Shown here: positions 43,472-53,647 of the stretch, piece after piece
Layout of the letters: each line of letters begins with the position of its first letter
How positions within the stretch are numbered: position 1 is the stretch's first letter
Source: Gemmatimonadaceae bacterium
GTDB lineage: Bacteria; Gemmatimonadota; Gemmatimonadetes; Gemmatimonadales; Gemmatimonadaceae
Assembly (NCBI GenBank): GCA_011525845.1
Contig: WYBP01000013.1
Coordinates: 62,001 to 126,000 of the forward strand
Direction: 5' to 3'
Length of the DNA stretch: 64,000 nt
Program-made: the position numbers and the translations under genes
The notes under the pieces: model-generated
What the model was told of the DNA's origin: nothing
The model's input: only the letters and a program-made list of their open reading frames with translations
The model's database searches: none

Positions 43472-45404
43472 GCGCGGCGCCACGCACGACCGCGTCCCGC
43501 CCGGGTCGGTGCGCCCCTCCGCGCGTCCCGTGGTCGGGGACACGCCGCTGGTGGCGGTGATCCTGTTCGATCCGGGCCTCCAGGTGACGGTGGCCGAGGG
43601 ACTCGGGCTCGCGGCGATCGGCGGACAGGGCGTGCCGCGGCCCGGCGACGACCTGCGGGCCTCGCTCGATCCCGCCGTCCGCGACGTCCTCGTCCCCGCC
43701 TGCCACTCCGCCCTCGACGGCGAGTCGCGCGTGCTCCACCTGCCGCACGCTACCCGGCGGATCCGGGCGCTCGTGCGGCCCACGCACGGCGCCGAGGGCG
43801 CGGTGGGGGGTGGCCTGGTCGTGACGCTCGACGTGACGGAGGCGGTCCAACAGGCGGCGCGGATCGAGCGCTCCGAGTCCGAGTACCGTGAGCTCGTCGA
43901 GCACTCCGCCTACGGCATCTATCGCTCGACCCCGGACGGCCGGTTCCTCTCGGTCAATCCGGCGCTCGTCCGCATGCTGGGCTACGACACCGAGGAGGAG
44001 CTGCTCGGGGTCTCGCTCCTCTCGCTCTACGCCACGCCGGGCGAGCGCGAACGGCTGATCGCCCTCGAGAAGGCGCAGCGGGACGTGAACGACGTCGAGG
44101 TGCGGTGGATCCATCGCGACGGCCATGAGGTGACCGTGCGCCTGACCGGGCGGACGGTCTACGACGAGGCGGGGCGCATGGAGTGCTTCGAGAAGTTCGT
44201 GGAGGACGTCACGGAACGGCACGCGCTCGAGGCGCAGCTGCGCCAGTCGCAGAAGATGGAGGCGATCGGCCAGCTCGTCGGCGGCATCGCGCACGACTTC
44301 AACAACATCCTCACGACGGTGATGGGGAACGCGGAGTTCGTGCTCGAGGCCCTCGAGGCACAGGGGGACGACGCGCACGAGGCCGCGGCGGACATCCGCG
44401 ACGCCGCCGCCAGCGGCGCCGCGCTCGTGCGGAAGATGATGACGGTGAGCCGGAAGGAGGCGATCACCGTGGGGCCCGCCGACCTCGGGGCGCTGACGGC
44501 CGAGCTGCTGCGCATGGCCCGCCGCCTGCTCCCGACGAACATCGAGGTCATCAGCGACCTGCCGGAGGACCCGCTCATCGCGCAGGTGGACCGCGGTGCG
44601 GTCGAACAGACCCTGCTCAACCTCCTCACCAACGCGCGCGATGCGATGCCGGCCGGTGGGAGGATCGAGGTGGAACTCACCCCGGCACCCCTCACCGCCG
44701 ACCGGAAGGACGAGCTCCAGCTCGACCGGGACCTGTCCTTCGTGCGGCTCTCGGTCCGCGATTCCGGCAGCGGGATGGACGAGGCCACGCTCACGCGCGT
44801 GTTCGAGCCCTTCTTCACCACCAAGCCGTCGGGGGCCGGCACCGGACTCGGGCTCGCGATGGTCTACGGCCTGATGCGGCAGCACCGGGGCGCGGTCCGG
44901 ATGGAGAGCATGCTCGGCGTCGGGACCGTGGCGCACCTCTACTTCCCGCTGGGCGAGTCCGCTTCCGCCACCGATCCCGCCCGTCGCCAGCGCACCTATC
45001 GGGGCGAGGAGACGGTGCTGCTGGTGGACGACAACCTGGAGGTGCGATCGGCGGCCGCCCGGCTCCTCGAGCGCAGCGGCTTCCGCGTGCTGCAGGCAGA
45101 GGACGGCGAGGAGGCACTGCGGGTGCTCCGCGAGCGAGGCGAGGGGATCGATCTCGTGCTCAGCGACGTGATGATGCCGAAGGTGGGTGGTCGCGCGGTG
45201 TACGATGCCACGCGCTCGATGGCATCGCCGCCGCGCTTCCTCTTCTGCAGCGGCTACCTGCGCCCCGAGGAGCTCGAGGGCCTGATGGCGGCCGGGGACG
45301 TGGACTTCCTGCCGAAACCCTGGACCGCCGCCGAGCTCACGCGCGCCGTGCGCCGGTCACTGGACGGCGGCGAGCTCGCCTCCGGCGCGTCCGCGCTGCC
45401 CTGA
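43458..45404 (+). CDS. Hybrid histidine kinase with PAS and C-terminal receiver domain
   Basis: 648 residues with no membrane helix. An N-terminal variable region (possible PAS-like fold) is followed by one clear PAS/PAC (about 140-265; SESEYRELVEHSAYGIY ... VEDVTERHALE). The HisKA segment with GIAHDFNNIL (His279) comes next, then the ATPase domain (NLLTNARDAM, DSGSGMD, FTTKPSGAGTGLGL) and a receiver domain with Asp570 (LVLSDVMMP). It is a soluble phosphorelay kinase, probably working with the small receiver encoded just upstream. The start at 43458 has a good GGAGG and overlaps the previous gene. The stop abuts the convergent glucan synthase stop as the palindrome TGATCA. Confidence 0.93.
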   Translation: MPESRRGATHDRVPPGSVRPSARPVVGDTPLVAVILFDPGLQVTVAEGLGLAAIGGQGVPRPGDDLRASLDPAVRDVLVPACHSALDGESRVLHLPHATRRIRALVRPTHGAEGAVGGGLVVTLDVTEAVQQAARIERSESEYRELVEHSAYGIYRSTPDGRFLSVNPALVRMLGYDTEEELLGVSLLSLYATPGERERLIALEKAQRDVNDVEVRWIHRDGHEVTVRLTGRTVYDEAGRMECFEKFVEDVTERHALEAQLRQSQKMEAIGQLVGGIAHDFNNILTTVMGNAEFVLEALEAQGDDAHEAAADIRDAAASGAALVRKMMTVSRKEAITVGPADLGALTAELLRMARRLLPTNIEVISDLPEDPLIAQVDRGAVEQTLLNLLTNARDAMPAGGRIEVELTPAPLTADRKDELQLDRDLSFVRLSVRDSGSGMDEATLTRVFEPFFTTKPSGAGTGLGLAMVYGLMRQHRGAVRMESMLGVGTVAHLYFPLGESASATDPARRQRTYRGEETVLLVDDNLEVRSAAARLLERSGFRVLQAEDGEEALRVLRERGEGIDLVLSDVMMPKVGGRAVYDATRSMASPPRFLFCSGYLRPEELEGLMAAGDVDFLPKPWTAAELTRAVRRSLDGGELASGASALP

Positions 45405-48400
45405 TCAGTCGCGCGGCCGGATCACGACCGTGTGGGGACGGCCGTCGTCGCGGAGCGGGATCGCATCGCCGTCGAGCGCGACGCCGTCGACGCTGACCAC
45501 CGCGCCGGATCGCCGGATGGCGGCCGGGCGCTCGAGGCGGATCGCGTACATCGTCTCGCCGAACCGGTAGGTCACCCGCACCTCGGGCCATGACTCGGGC
45601 ACGCACGGATGGAACCGGAGCGTCGCGCCCTCGCGCCGCAGGCCGACGATCTCCTCGAGCCCGACGCGATGCATCCAGCTCGCGGAGCCGGTGTACCAGG
45701 TCCATCCTCCGCGTCCGGTGTCCTGCGCGAGCGTGTAGACGTCGGCGGCCACGGCATACGGCTCCGTCCGGTACCGCGCGACGCCTTCGGGGGTGCGCGT
45801 GTGCGTGAGCGGGTTGAGGAACTGGAACCACTCGAAGGCACGGGCGGCGTCGCCGCGGCGCGCGGCGGCCATCACCGCCCAGAGCGCCGCGTGCGTGTAC
45901 TGCGCGCCGTTCTCCCGCACGCCGGGCACATACCCCTTGATGTAGCCGGGATCCCGGTCGCCCCGGTCGAATGGGGGCGTGAGGAGCCGGATCAGGCGCG
46001 CGTGCGGGTCCACGAGGTGCTCCTCGAGCGCACGCATCGCCTGCGCCTGCCGCTCGGGCATCCCGGCGCCGGAGATCACGCTCCAGCTCTGCGCGATCGA
46101 GTCGATCCGGCACTCCGCCTGCGACGAGGATCCGAGGGGCGTGCCGTCGTCGTAGAAGGCGCGACGGTACCACGCGCCGTCCCACCCGTGTTCCTCGACC
46201 GCCCGCACATAGGCGTCGGCCCGCGTGCGGTGGTCAGCGGCCGTGGCCGCGTCCCCACGCGACTCGGCGAGCGGGGCGAACTCCCGCAGCGTCGCGACGA
46301 GGAACCAGGCGAGCCAGACGCTCTCCCCCCTGCCCGCGATGCCCACGCGGTTCATCCCGTCGTTCCAGTCCCCGGTCCCGATCAGGGGGAGTCCGTGCGC
46401 CCCGACGGTCGAGGCCCGGGCCAGCGCGCGGCGGCAGTGCTCGTAGAGCGTCGCCACCTCCCCGCTCACCTGCGGCAGGTCGTACACCTCGTGCTCATCG
46501 GGCGCGAGCGCACGCATGGTGAGGAAGGGGACGGACTCGTCCAGGATCGCGCGGTCCCCGGTGACGCGCACGTAGTGCTCCACCACGTACGGGAGCCAGA
46601 CGAGGTCGTCGGAGAAGCGCGTCCGCACGCCGCGCCCGGTGTCCGGGTGCCACCAATGCTGCACGTCCCCCTCGACGAACTGCCGCGCCGCGGCGCGCAG
46701 GATGTGCGCGCGCGCCACGGCGGGCTCGGCGTGCACGAAGGCCATCACGTCCTGCAGCTGGTCGCGGAACCCGAACGCCCCGCTGCTCTGGTACACCGCC
46801 GACCGCGCCCACATCCGGCAGGCGAGCGCCTGGTAGAGCGACCAGCGGTTGACCATCGCGTCGAAGGTCGGATCGGGGGTCTCGACGGTGACGGTCCCCA
46901 GTCGGCGCTCCCACGCGGCGACGCTCCCGTCGAGCGCCGCGAGCGCGCGCGGCACGTCGCGGTAGCGGTCCACGAGGTGCGTGGCGCCCGTCTCGTCCGC
47001 CGCCGCGCCGAGGAGGAACACCAGGGTGCGCGTCTCGCCCGGTGCGAGCTCGATCCCGGTGCGGAGCGCCGCGCAGGGATCCACCCCGGCCCCGGTGCGG
47101 CCGTCCAGTTCGCGCGTGCGCAGGGCGTCGGGGTGGGCGAGGCTCCCGTTCCGCCCGATGAAGGTGCGCCGGTCGCCGGAATGCGACGCCGTCGGTGCGC
47201 TGCACGACGAGAACGCGACCCACGAGGCGAAGGGCGCGTGGAACGGGTTCCGCGCGAGCACGGCGGCGCGTGCGGGGTCGAAGCGGGTGGCCACGCGGTG
47301 CAGCGTCTGCTCGCGCACGGCGCCCAGCGTCCATTCCACGTACGACGTGACGCTCAGTCGCCGCGCCTCCGGGCCCCGGTTCGTGACGCGGAGCACGGTG
47401 AGCTTCACCGGGTCCTCCCCCGCCATCCCCACCGTGAGGTGCGTGGCGATGCCGGCGTGCACGTGCCGGAAGTGGGTCGCGCCCGGCTGGTGCTCGACGT
47501 CGTACCCGATCCCTCCCCGCACGGGGGCCGGCGTCGCGCCCCAGAACTCGCCGGTCGCCTCGTCGCGCAGGTAGAGCGCCTCGCCGAGCGGGTCGGAGAC
47601 GGGATCGTTGAACCAGGGGGTGAGCCGGAAGAAGTAGCTGCTCCCGGCCCAGGTGAAGCCGCCGCCGCGCTCCGTGACGACGAACCCACCCGCCGCGTTC
47701 GCGATGACGTTCGCCCAGGGCGCCGGGGGGAGCGTGCTCCCGGTCACCCGCATGCGGTAGTCCCCCCTCGGCGTCAGGTCGCCGATGCCGTTGGGGTACG
47801 CCGCGGTCTCCGCCCCCTCCGCCGATGCGGGCGCCGGGGTCGCGGCCCGTGGACTCGCCACGATGTCGAACCGCTCCACCGCGGCACGCGGCGGCTCGGC
47901 GCGTTCGACGGCGACGTCCGCGGCGAGGCGCTCGAGTCCGCGCCCATCGCACGCCACCACGAGGCGCGCCACCGCGCCGATCGTCGCGAGGTCCGCGGCA
48001 CCGAGCGCCGTGCAGTTCCGCACGTGCACGCCGCGGTCCGCGTCCAGCACGGAGGATCCCCCCGTCGCGATCACGAGCTCCGTGATGCGCGCGCCGAGTT
48101 CCTGGACGTAGCTCTGCGGCTCATCGCACACCACCACGAGGTCGACGGCGACGTCGCGCAGCCGCCAGTAGCGGTGGGCCGTGAGCAGGGCCTGCAGGGA
48201 GGGGAGCCCCTCCATGTCGTCGATGGTCGCGAGGACCACCGGCGAGTCCCCGGAGATGCCGTGCGCCCAGAGCGTCTGCTGCCATCCCTCCGTGCGCACC
48301 GTTCCCGCGTCGAGGTCCCGCGCCGCGCTGTCGGGGAAGAGCACGTAGCTCGCGAGGTCCTGGCAGGCGGCGGCGTCGGCGGCGGAGATGCCCAGGTCGC

Positions 48401-51400
48401 GCAGCTCCACCTGGCTGGAGGTCCAGGCGAGGTCGAGCGCGCGCTGTGCCGCGTGCGGGTGGTGGTACCGGTCGGTGAGGGCGAAGAGCGCCTCGCGGGA
48501 CGACGCGACGAGCGTGGTGAATGCCACGGACTCCGACTGCCCCGGCGCGAGGCGCACCCGCGTGCGGATGGCGAAGACCGGGTCGAGCACGGCGCCCGTG
48601 GTGCCGGAGAGCGGGGCGTCCGACACCAGGGCCGCCGGCACGCGCGTCGAGCGCCCGCGGCCGAGGAAGCGGGCCCGGTCGGTCTCGAACGTGACCTCGC
48701 CTTCGCGCCGGCGCCCGCGGTCGAGCACGTGCGCGCACCAGGTCGGGGCCTCGCCCGCCGACCGCGGGCGCCGCGCCGCGGTGATGGCGTGGCACCACTC
48801 GTGCCACTCCGTCTCCACGAACAGGTTGCTGAACGCGGGGTGCGCGCGGTCCGACTCGCGCGGCGCGAGCACGATCTCGCCGTAGCTCGTCAGCTCCAGG
48901 TCGCGCGTCGTGTCGCCGTTGTTGGTGAGGGTCACGCGGCGCACTTCCGCCGCGTCGTTGGGCACCACGACGATCTCGGTGCGCGTCTCGACCTCCCCGT
49001 CCACGCGCGTGATCGTCACGCGGTCGGTGGCGAGGTGCGCGAGGTACCGGTCGGCGATGGCGCCCGTGGGCTGGTGCGCCGCCGACCAGACGCGACCGGT
49101 GGCGAGGTCCCGGACGTAGCAGAACTGGCCGGTCTCGTCGCGGGTGCCGTCGGAGCGCCAGCGGGTCACGGCGATCGCGCCGTGCCGGCTGTAGCCGCCC
49201 CCGGCGTGCGTCACCATCACCGTCAGGGGCGCGTGCCCGAGGAGCGCGACGTGGGGGCGGGCCGAATCCGCCCCATGGTACTCGCGCACCACGGGGCCCG
49301 CCTCGCGCGGGACCGCCCGTTCCTCCTCGGCGCGGCGCGGCTGCGGCTTCTGGTACTCCAGGCGGCTCGGCACCCGCTCGTCGAGCAGGAGCGCGGCGGC
49401 GCAGACCATCGGGTCCGTGTGGAACCGCTCCTGCCAGACGCGCTCGCGCAGCACGTTGGCCAGCGCGGCGAGGGTCATCCCGATGTGGTGCGCCATGTGG
49501 CAGCGCACGATCGCGAAGCGCCCATCCCCGTTCGGCCGGGAATAGTCCAGCGCGTCATAGAAGCCGAAGGTCCCCAGCGCGCCAAGGGACTCCAGTTCCG
49601 CGAGGTTCGCGAGCGCGCGCGCCGGGTCCAGCATCAGCGCGAGCCCGGACGCGTACGGGGTGATCACGAGGTCGCGGCCCAGGCCGCGCTTGAGCGCGAG
49701 GTCGGGCACGCCGAACGCGCGGTACTGGTAGGTGAAGTGCCGGTCGCGCACGTTGTACGCGCTCTCGCTCACCCCCCACGGCACGCCGCGCTCGGCCCCG
49801 TACGCCACCTGCCGCTGGAACGCCCCGTCGTAGGTGTGGCCGAGGAGCGTCTCCGGGAAGGCGCGCATCACCAGGATCGGCATCAGGTACTCGAACATCG
49901 AGCCGCTCCACGACACGAGCGCCGCGTGCCCGCGCGCGAAGGTGAGCTGGCGCCCGAGGTGGAACCAGTGCTCGACCGGGACCTCGTCCTTCGCGATCGC
50001 GACGAAGCTCGCCAGCCGCGCCTCCGACGCCAGCAGGTCGTACGACGACTGGTCGTGCTGGTGCGTGCTCGCGTTGAAGCCGATGGTGAAGAGCTTGGTC
50101 GGCGTGTCGTAGAGGAAGCGGAAGTCCATCTCGAGGACCCACCGGTCGCACTGGTCGGCGAGCCGCGCGAGCCGCTCGGCGATCGCCGGCCCACCGTTCG
50201 CCGCGCCGGCGCCGGCCCCGAGCTCGCGGCACGCCTGACGCACGGCGATGAGGTGGCCCGCCAGGTTGCCGCTGTCCACGGTGGAGACGTAGGCGGGCTC
50301 GAGCACGCGCAGGTCGGGGAGCGCGTACCAGTTCAGGAAGTGGCCGCGGTGGCGCTGGAGGCGTGCCATCGACGCGAAGGCACGCTCGAGCCGTTCGGTC
50401 ATCTCGGGGAGCGGGATGAACCCGAGGTCGTGCGCGCTCACCGTGGAGAGGAGCTGCAGCCCGATGTTCGTCGGCGACGTGCGCATCGCGACCACCGGTT
50501 CGGGGTCCTCCTGGTAGTTGTCCGGCGCCAGCCAGGCCGTCTCCTCGTTCGCGAAGCGGGCGAAGTACTCCCAGTGCGCGCGGGCGTAGCGGAGCGCCTG
50601 CTCCCGGGCGCGCTCGTCCAGCGGCGCCACCTCGCGCCGCGCCGGCTGGCTCAGCGCGTGCGCGACGATCGGCGCGCTCACCCAGGCGCCGAGGAGCGGG
50701 ACGATCGGGACCAGCACGGACAGCAGGGAGGGGTCGCCCGGCACCGCGCTGACGACCGCCCGCCAGAGCGCGACCTCAGCGATGACCCAGGGGACGAGGA
50801 CCGCGGGCCACATGGCCTGCAGCAGCTGCGTGAGCGACCCCGACGTGCGACGCTCCGTGAGCGCCGCCGTCTGCCACTCGAGCAGGTGCCGGCGCGAGAC
50901 GAAGAGCCGCCAGAGCGTGCGGCCGATCGCGTCGGCCGAGAGCCACGCCTGGTGCGGCAGGAAGACGACCGCGAGCGCGGCCTGGCGCGCGCTGGTGACC
51001 GCGTCGCGCGCCACCGCCGCGTAGTACGCGCGGAGGGACTTGTCCGCGGAGGGCCCCACGAGCGCGAGCAGGAGTGCGACGATCCACGGGGCCGCCACCG
51101 CGAGGACGCCGAGCACGGTCCACCGCAGCGGAGAGCCCGGCAGGACGGTCCACCCCGCGATGATGAAGGCGAACTGCGCGATCTCCACCGTGCTGCGCCG
51201 CAGGTTGTCGAGGATCTTCCACCGCGCGAGCTTGCCCAGCCGGTTCCGCTCGGGGCCGTTCGGCCCGGGGACCCAGCGCGTGAGCCAGCGCAGCAGCTGC
51301 CAGTCGCCGCGGATCCAGCGGTGCTTGCGCCGCGAGAAGGAGAGGTAGCGCGCCGGGTAGTCGTCGAACACCGTGATGTCGGTGACCAGCCCCGCCCGCG

Positions 51401-53519
51401 CGAAGTTGCCCTCGATCAGGTCGTGCGAGAGCAGCGTGTTCTCCGGGAAGCGCCCGCGGGTGGCTGTCTCGAACGCGTCCACGTCGTAGATGCCCTTCCC
51501 GGTGAAGCTCCCCTCGCCGTAGAGGTCCTGGTACACGTCGGAGACGGCAGTCGTGTACGGATCCACCCCCGGGTGCCCGGAATGCACGGAGGCGAACCGG
51601 GTGCGGTGCGCGCTGGCCAGCGAGACGCCCACCCGCGGCTGGAGGATGCCGTAGCCCTGCACCACGCGGCTCCGCCCGACGTCGTAGACGGCGCGATTGA
51701 GCGGGTGCGCGATCGCGCCCACCAGCGCCGGCGCCTCGTCCGGCGGCAGCACCGTGTCGGAGTCGAGCGTGATCACGTAGCGCACGCGGGCCAGCGGCGC
51801 CGTGTTCCCCTCGATGGTCGAGAACGCCCCCTCCGCCCCGCCGCGCACGAAATGATTGAACTCCGAGAGCTTCCCGCGCTTCCGCTCCCACCCCATCCAC
51901 GTCCCCTGCTGCGCGTTCCACCGGCGCGGGCGGATGAAGACGTAGAACGCGTCCCCCGCCTCGGGCGCGTGCCGGGCGTTGAGGGCCCGCACCCCCTCGA
52001 CCGCGGCCGCCACGATCGCGTCGTCCCCCTCGCGCACCTCGGTCGGCGAGTCGGTGAAGTCGCCCAGGAGCGCGAAGTGCAGGTTGGCCTCGCGGTTGAC
52101 GAGGTACTGCACCTCGAGGTTGGCGAGGGCCTCGCGCACCCCCGCGACGTCGGCGAAGAGGGTGGGGATGACCACCGCCGTGCGGCAGTCCTCCGGCACG
52201 CCGTGGCGCCGGAAGTCGAGCTTGGGCAGGGCGTGGGGCGGCAGGAACGCCGTCACCAGCTGGCTCATCACGTTCACGGCGATGTCGAAGGCCGGGAGGA
52301 GCGAGATGAGCAGCACCGCGAGCCAGGCGCCGTGCACGCTGGGGCCGAGCACGAGGAAGACGGGCGCGAGGGCGGCCGTGGTGCCGGCGATGATCCCGCC
52401 GACGAAGACGAGGTTCGGGTGCCGCCGGAGCCAGCGGTCGAAACGGAGCGCGACCGTCGGCTGGTAGTCCACCGCGCGTTCCAGTTCGGGGACCCCGCGG
52501 TCCACGAGCCAGTATCCCACGTGCGTGCGCCGGAGGTCCTGTCCCCGGTTCGCCTCGGCGAGCGCGATCGCCCGCTCCGCGACCTGCACCTCGTCCACCG
52601 CCGACCGCTTGGCGATGCGCTCGACGGCGTGACGGTACGCGTCCCGCGTGGCGAAGGTCATCCGCCCGTAGTCCCCGGACGGGTCGGTCAGGAGCCGGGC
52701 CTCGACCGCGCTCTGGTGCTCGACGAACTGCCGCCAGTCGCGCGCCCCGACCCCGCGGAGGCTCATGATGCTGTTCGACATCGTGTGCGCGGTGAGCGAG
52801 AGCCGCTCCGCGGCGCGCGTCGTCGCCTGGGTCGGTCCGAGCCCCTCCTCGGCGAACCAGCGCTCGATGTCCGTGAGCGGCGGCACCGGGCGGTCGGCCG
52901 CGCGGAGCTGCTGCATCAGGCGCGAGACGAACGTCGGCGTGATCGCCCGCTGCTCGTCCACGAAGGCCGCGAGTTCCCGGCGCAACGCCACCGGCCCCTC
53001 GACCGCGTCCTGCGTGATGCGCTCGGCCCACCGGTCGGCCCCCTCGACCTCCTCCAGCCGCTGCAGCGTGCGCAGCGTCATCCGCCGGATGTTCTCCAGC
53101 AGCCCGAGGCGCAGCATCGCCGGGACGGCCCAGAGCTCGCCGAGCGAGAGCGTCTCCTCATCCTGGTACGCGCCGACGAAGTGGTCCACGTTCTCGAGGT
53201 CGATTCGCCCCTCGGTGTGCGAGATGAGCGTGATCGCGATCTCATAGATGCGCGGATACTCGGCCAGCGGGCCGGCGACCAGGAGCGGGAGTTCCCGGAA
53301 GTAGTCCACGGGGAGGCTCTCGTGGACCTGGCTCACGTGCTCCCGGACGACGTGGATGTTGTCGAGGAGCCACTCGCCGGCCGGGCCGACATCGGTGCCG
53401 CGGACGGTCGCTACCGAGAGGCGCTCGTAGGCGTCCTCGAGGATGCGGCGTGTCTGCGCCAGCCGGACGAGGAGGCGGGCGGGGCGAGGCCGCAACCGCC
53501 GCCGCCGCCGCTCGACCAC
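45405..53519 (-). CDS. ndvB: Cyclic beta-1,2-glucan synthase (NdvB/ChvB type)
   Basis: A giant inner-membrane enzyme (2704 residues from the first GTG) that builds and cyclises beta-1,2-glucan from UDP-glucose. Order of parts: a long N-terminal cytoplasmic region; membrane helices near 395-450; a GT84-type glycosyltransferase core with LDSDT at about 585 and RKHRWIRGDWQ at about 730; more helices; then the COG3459/GH94-like half with two sandwich domains and GTGDWNDGMNRVG near 2380, carrying the general acid Asp. Length is close to NdvB (about 2800). Upstream in frame the sequence still looks coding (PIRGELLGAERLAERARGLA), with no ATG/GTG/TTG but a CTG at 53651 overlapping the preceding stop (CTGA). 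The real protein is probably 2748 residues. Confidence 0.9.
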   Translation of the reverse strand: MVERRRRRLRPRPARLLVRLAQTRRILEDAYERLSVATVRGTDVGPAGEWLLDNIHVVREHVSQVHESLPVDYFRELPLLVAGPLAEYPRIYEIAITLISHTEGRIDLENVDHFVGAYQDEETLSLGELWAVPAMLRLGLLENIRRMTLRTLQRLEEVEGADRWAERITQDAVEGPVALRRELAAFVDEQRAITPTFVSRLMQQLRAADRPVPPLTDIERWFAEEGLGPTQATTRAAERLSLTAHTMSNSIMSLRGVGARDWRQFVEHQSAVEARLLTDPSGDYGRMTFATRDAYRHAVERIAKRSAVDEVQVAERAIALAEANRGQDLRRTHVGYWLVDRGVPELERAVDYQPTVALRFDRWLRRHPNLVFVGGIIAGTTAALAPVFLVLGPSVHGAWLAVLLISLLPAFDIAVNVMSQLVTAFLPPHALPKLDFRRHGVPEDCRTAVVIPTLFADVAGVREALANLEVQYLVNREANLHFALLGDFTDSPTEVREGDDAIVAAAVEGVRALNARHAPEAGDAFYVFIRPRRWNAQQGTWMGWERKRGKLSEFNHFVRGGAEGAFSTIEGNTAPLARVRYVITLDSDTVLPPDEAPALVGAIAHPLNRAVYDVGRSRVVQGYGILQPRVGVSLASAHRTRFASVHSGHPGVDPYTTAVSDVYQDLYGEGSFTGKGIYDVDAFETATRGRFPENTLLSHDLIEGNFARAGLVTDITVFDDYPARYLSFSRRKHRWIRGDWQLLRWLTRWVPGPNGPERNRLGKLARWKILDNLRRSTVEIAQFAFIIAGWTVLPGSPLRWTVLGVLAVAAPWIVALLLALVGPSADKSLRAYYAAVARDAVTSARQAALAVVFLPHQAWLSADAIGRTLWRLFVSRRHLLEWQTAALTERRTSGSLTQLLQAMWPAVLVPWVIAEVALWRAVVSAVPGDPSLLSVLVPIVPLLGAWVSAPIVAHALSQPARREVAPLDERAREQALRYARAHWEYFARFANEETAWLAPDNYQEDPEPVVAMRTSPTNIGLQLLSTVSAHDLGFIPLPEMTERLERAFASMARLQRHRGHFLNWYALPDLRVLEPAYVSTVDSGNLAGHLIAVRQACRELGAGAGAANGGPAIAERLARLADQCDRWVLEMDFRFLYDTPTKLFTIGFNASTHQHDQSSYDLLASEARLASFVAIAKDEVPVEHWFHLGRQLTFARGHAALVSWSGSMFEYLMPILVMRAFPETLLGHTYDGAFQRQVAYGAERGVPWGVSESAYNVRDRHFTYQYRAFGVPDLALKRGLGRDLVITPYASGLALMLDPARALANLAELESLGALGTFGFYDALDYSRPNGDGRFAIVRCHMAHHIGMTLAALANVLRERVWQERFHTDPMVCAAALLLDERVPSRLEYQKPQPRRAEEERAVPREAGPVVREYHGADSARPHVALLGHAPLTVMVTHAGGGYSRHGAIAVTRWRSDGTRDETGQFCYVRDLATGRVWSAAHQPTGAIADRYLAHLATDRVTITRVDGEVETRTEIVVVPNDAAEVRRVTLTNNGDTTRDLELTSYGEIVLAPRESDRAHPAFSNLFVETEWHEWCHAITAARRPRSAGEAPTWCAHVLDRGRRREGEVTFETDRARFLGRGRSTRVPAALVSDAPLSGTTGAVLDPVFAIRTRVRLAPGQSESVAFTTLVASSREALFALTDRYHHPHAAQRALDLAWTSSQVELRDLGISAADAAACQDLASYVLFPDSAARDLDAGTVRTEGWQQTLWAHGISGDSPVVLATIDDMEGLPSLQALLTAHRYWRLRDVAVDLVVVCDEPQSYVQELGARITELVIATGGSSVLDADRGVHVRNCTALGAADLATIGAVARLVVACDGRGLERLAADVAVERAEPPRAAVERFDIVASPRAATPAPASAEGAETAAYPNGIGDLTPRGDYRMRVTGSTLPPAPWANVIANAAGGFVVTERGGGFTWAGSSYFFRLTPWFNDPVSDPLGEALYLRDEATGEFWGATPAPVRGGIGYDVEHQPGATHFRHVHAGIATHLTVGMAGEDPVKLTVLRVTNRGPEARRLSVTSYVEWTLGAVREQTLHRVATRFDPARAAVLARNPFHAPFASWVAFSSCSAPTASHSGDRRTFIGRNGSLAHPDALRTRELDGRTGAGVDPCAALRTGIELAPGETRTLVFLLGAAADETGATHLVDRYRDVPRALAALDGSVAAWERRLGTVTVETPDPTFDAMVNRWSLYQALACRMWARSAVYQSSGAFGFRDQLQDVMAFVHAEPAVARAHILRAAARQFVEGDVQHWWHPDTGRGVRTRFSDDLVWLPYVVEHYVRVTGDRAILDESVPFLTMRALAPDEHEVYDLPQVSGEVATLYEHCRRALARASTVGAHGLPLIGTGDWNDGMNRVGIAGRGESVWLAWFLVATLREFAPLAESRGDAATAADHRTRADAYVRAVEEHGWDGAWYRRAFYDDGTPLGSSSQAECRIDSIAQSWSVISGAGMPERQAQAMRALEEHLVDPHARLIRLLTPPFDRGDRDPGYIKGYVPGVRENGAQYTHAALWAVMAAARRGDAARAFEWFQFLNPLTHTRTPEGVARYRTEPYAVAADVYTLAQDTGRGGWTWYTGSASWMHRVGLEEIVGLRREGATLRFHPCVPESWPEVRVTYRFGETMYAIRLERPAAIRRSGAVVSVDGVALDGDAIPLRDDGRPHTVVIRPRD

Positions 53520-53647
53520 GGAGCGCTGGTCCCGCGCCAGCCCCCGGGCGCGCTCGGCGAGACGCTCCGCTCCGAGCAGCTCACCCCGGATCGGTCCCGC
53601 GAACAGGTCTTCGGCGCTTCTCCGCGGGCGCCGCGGACCGAACCAGC

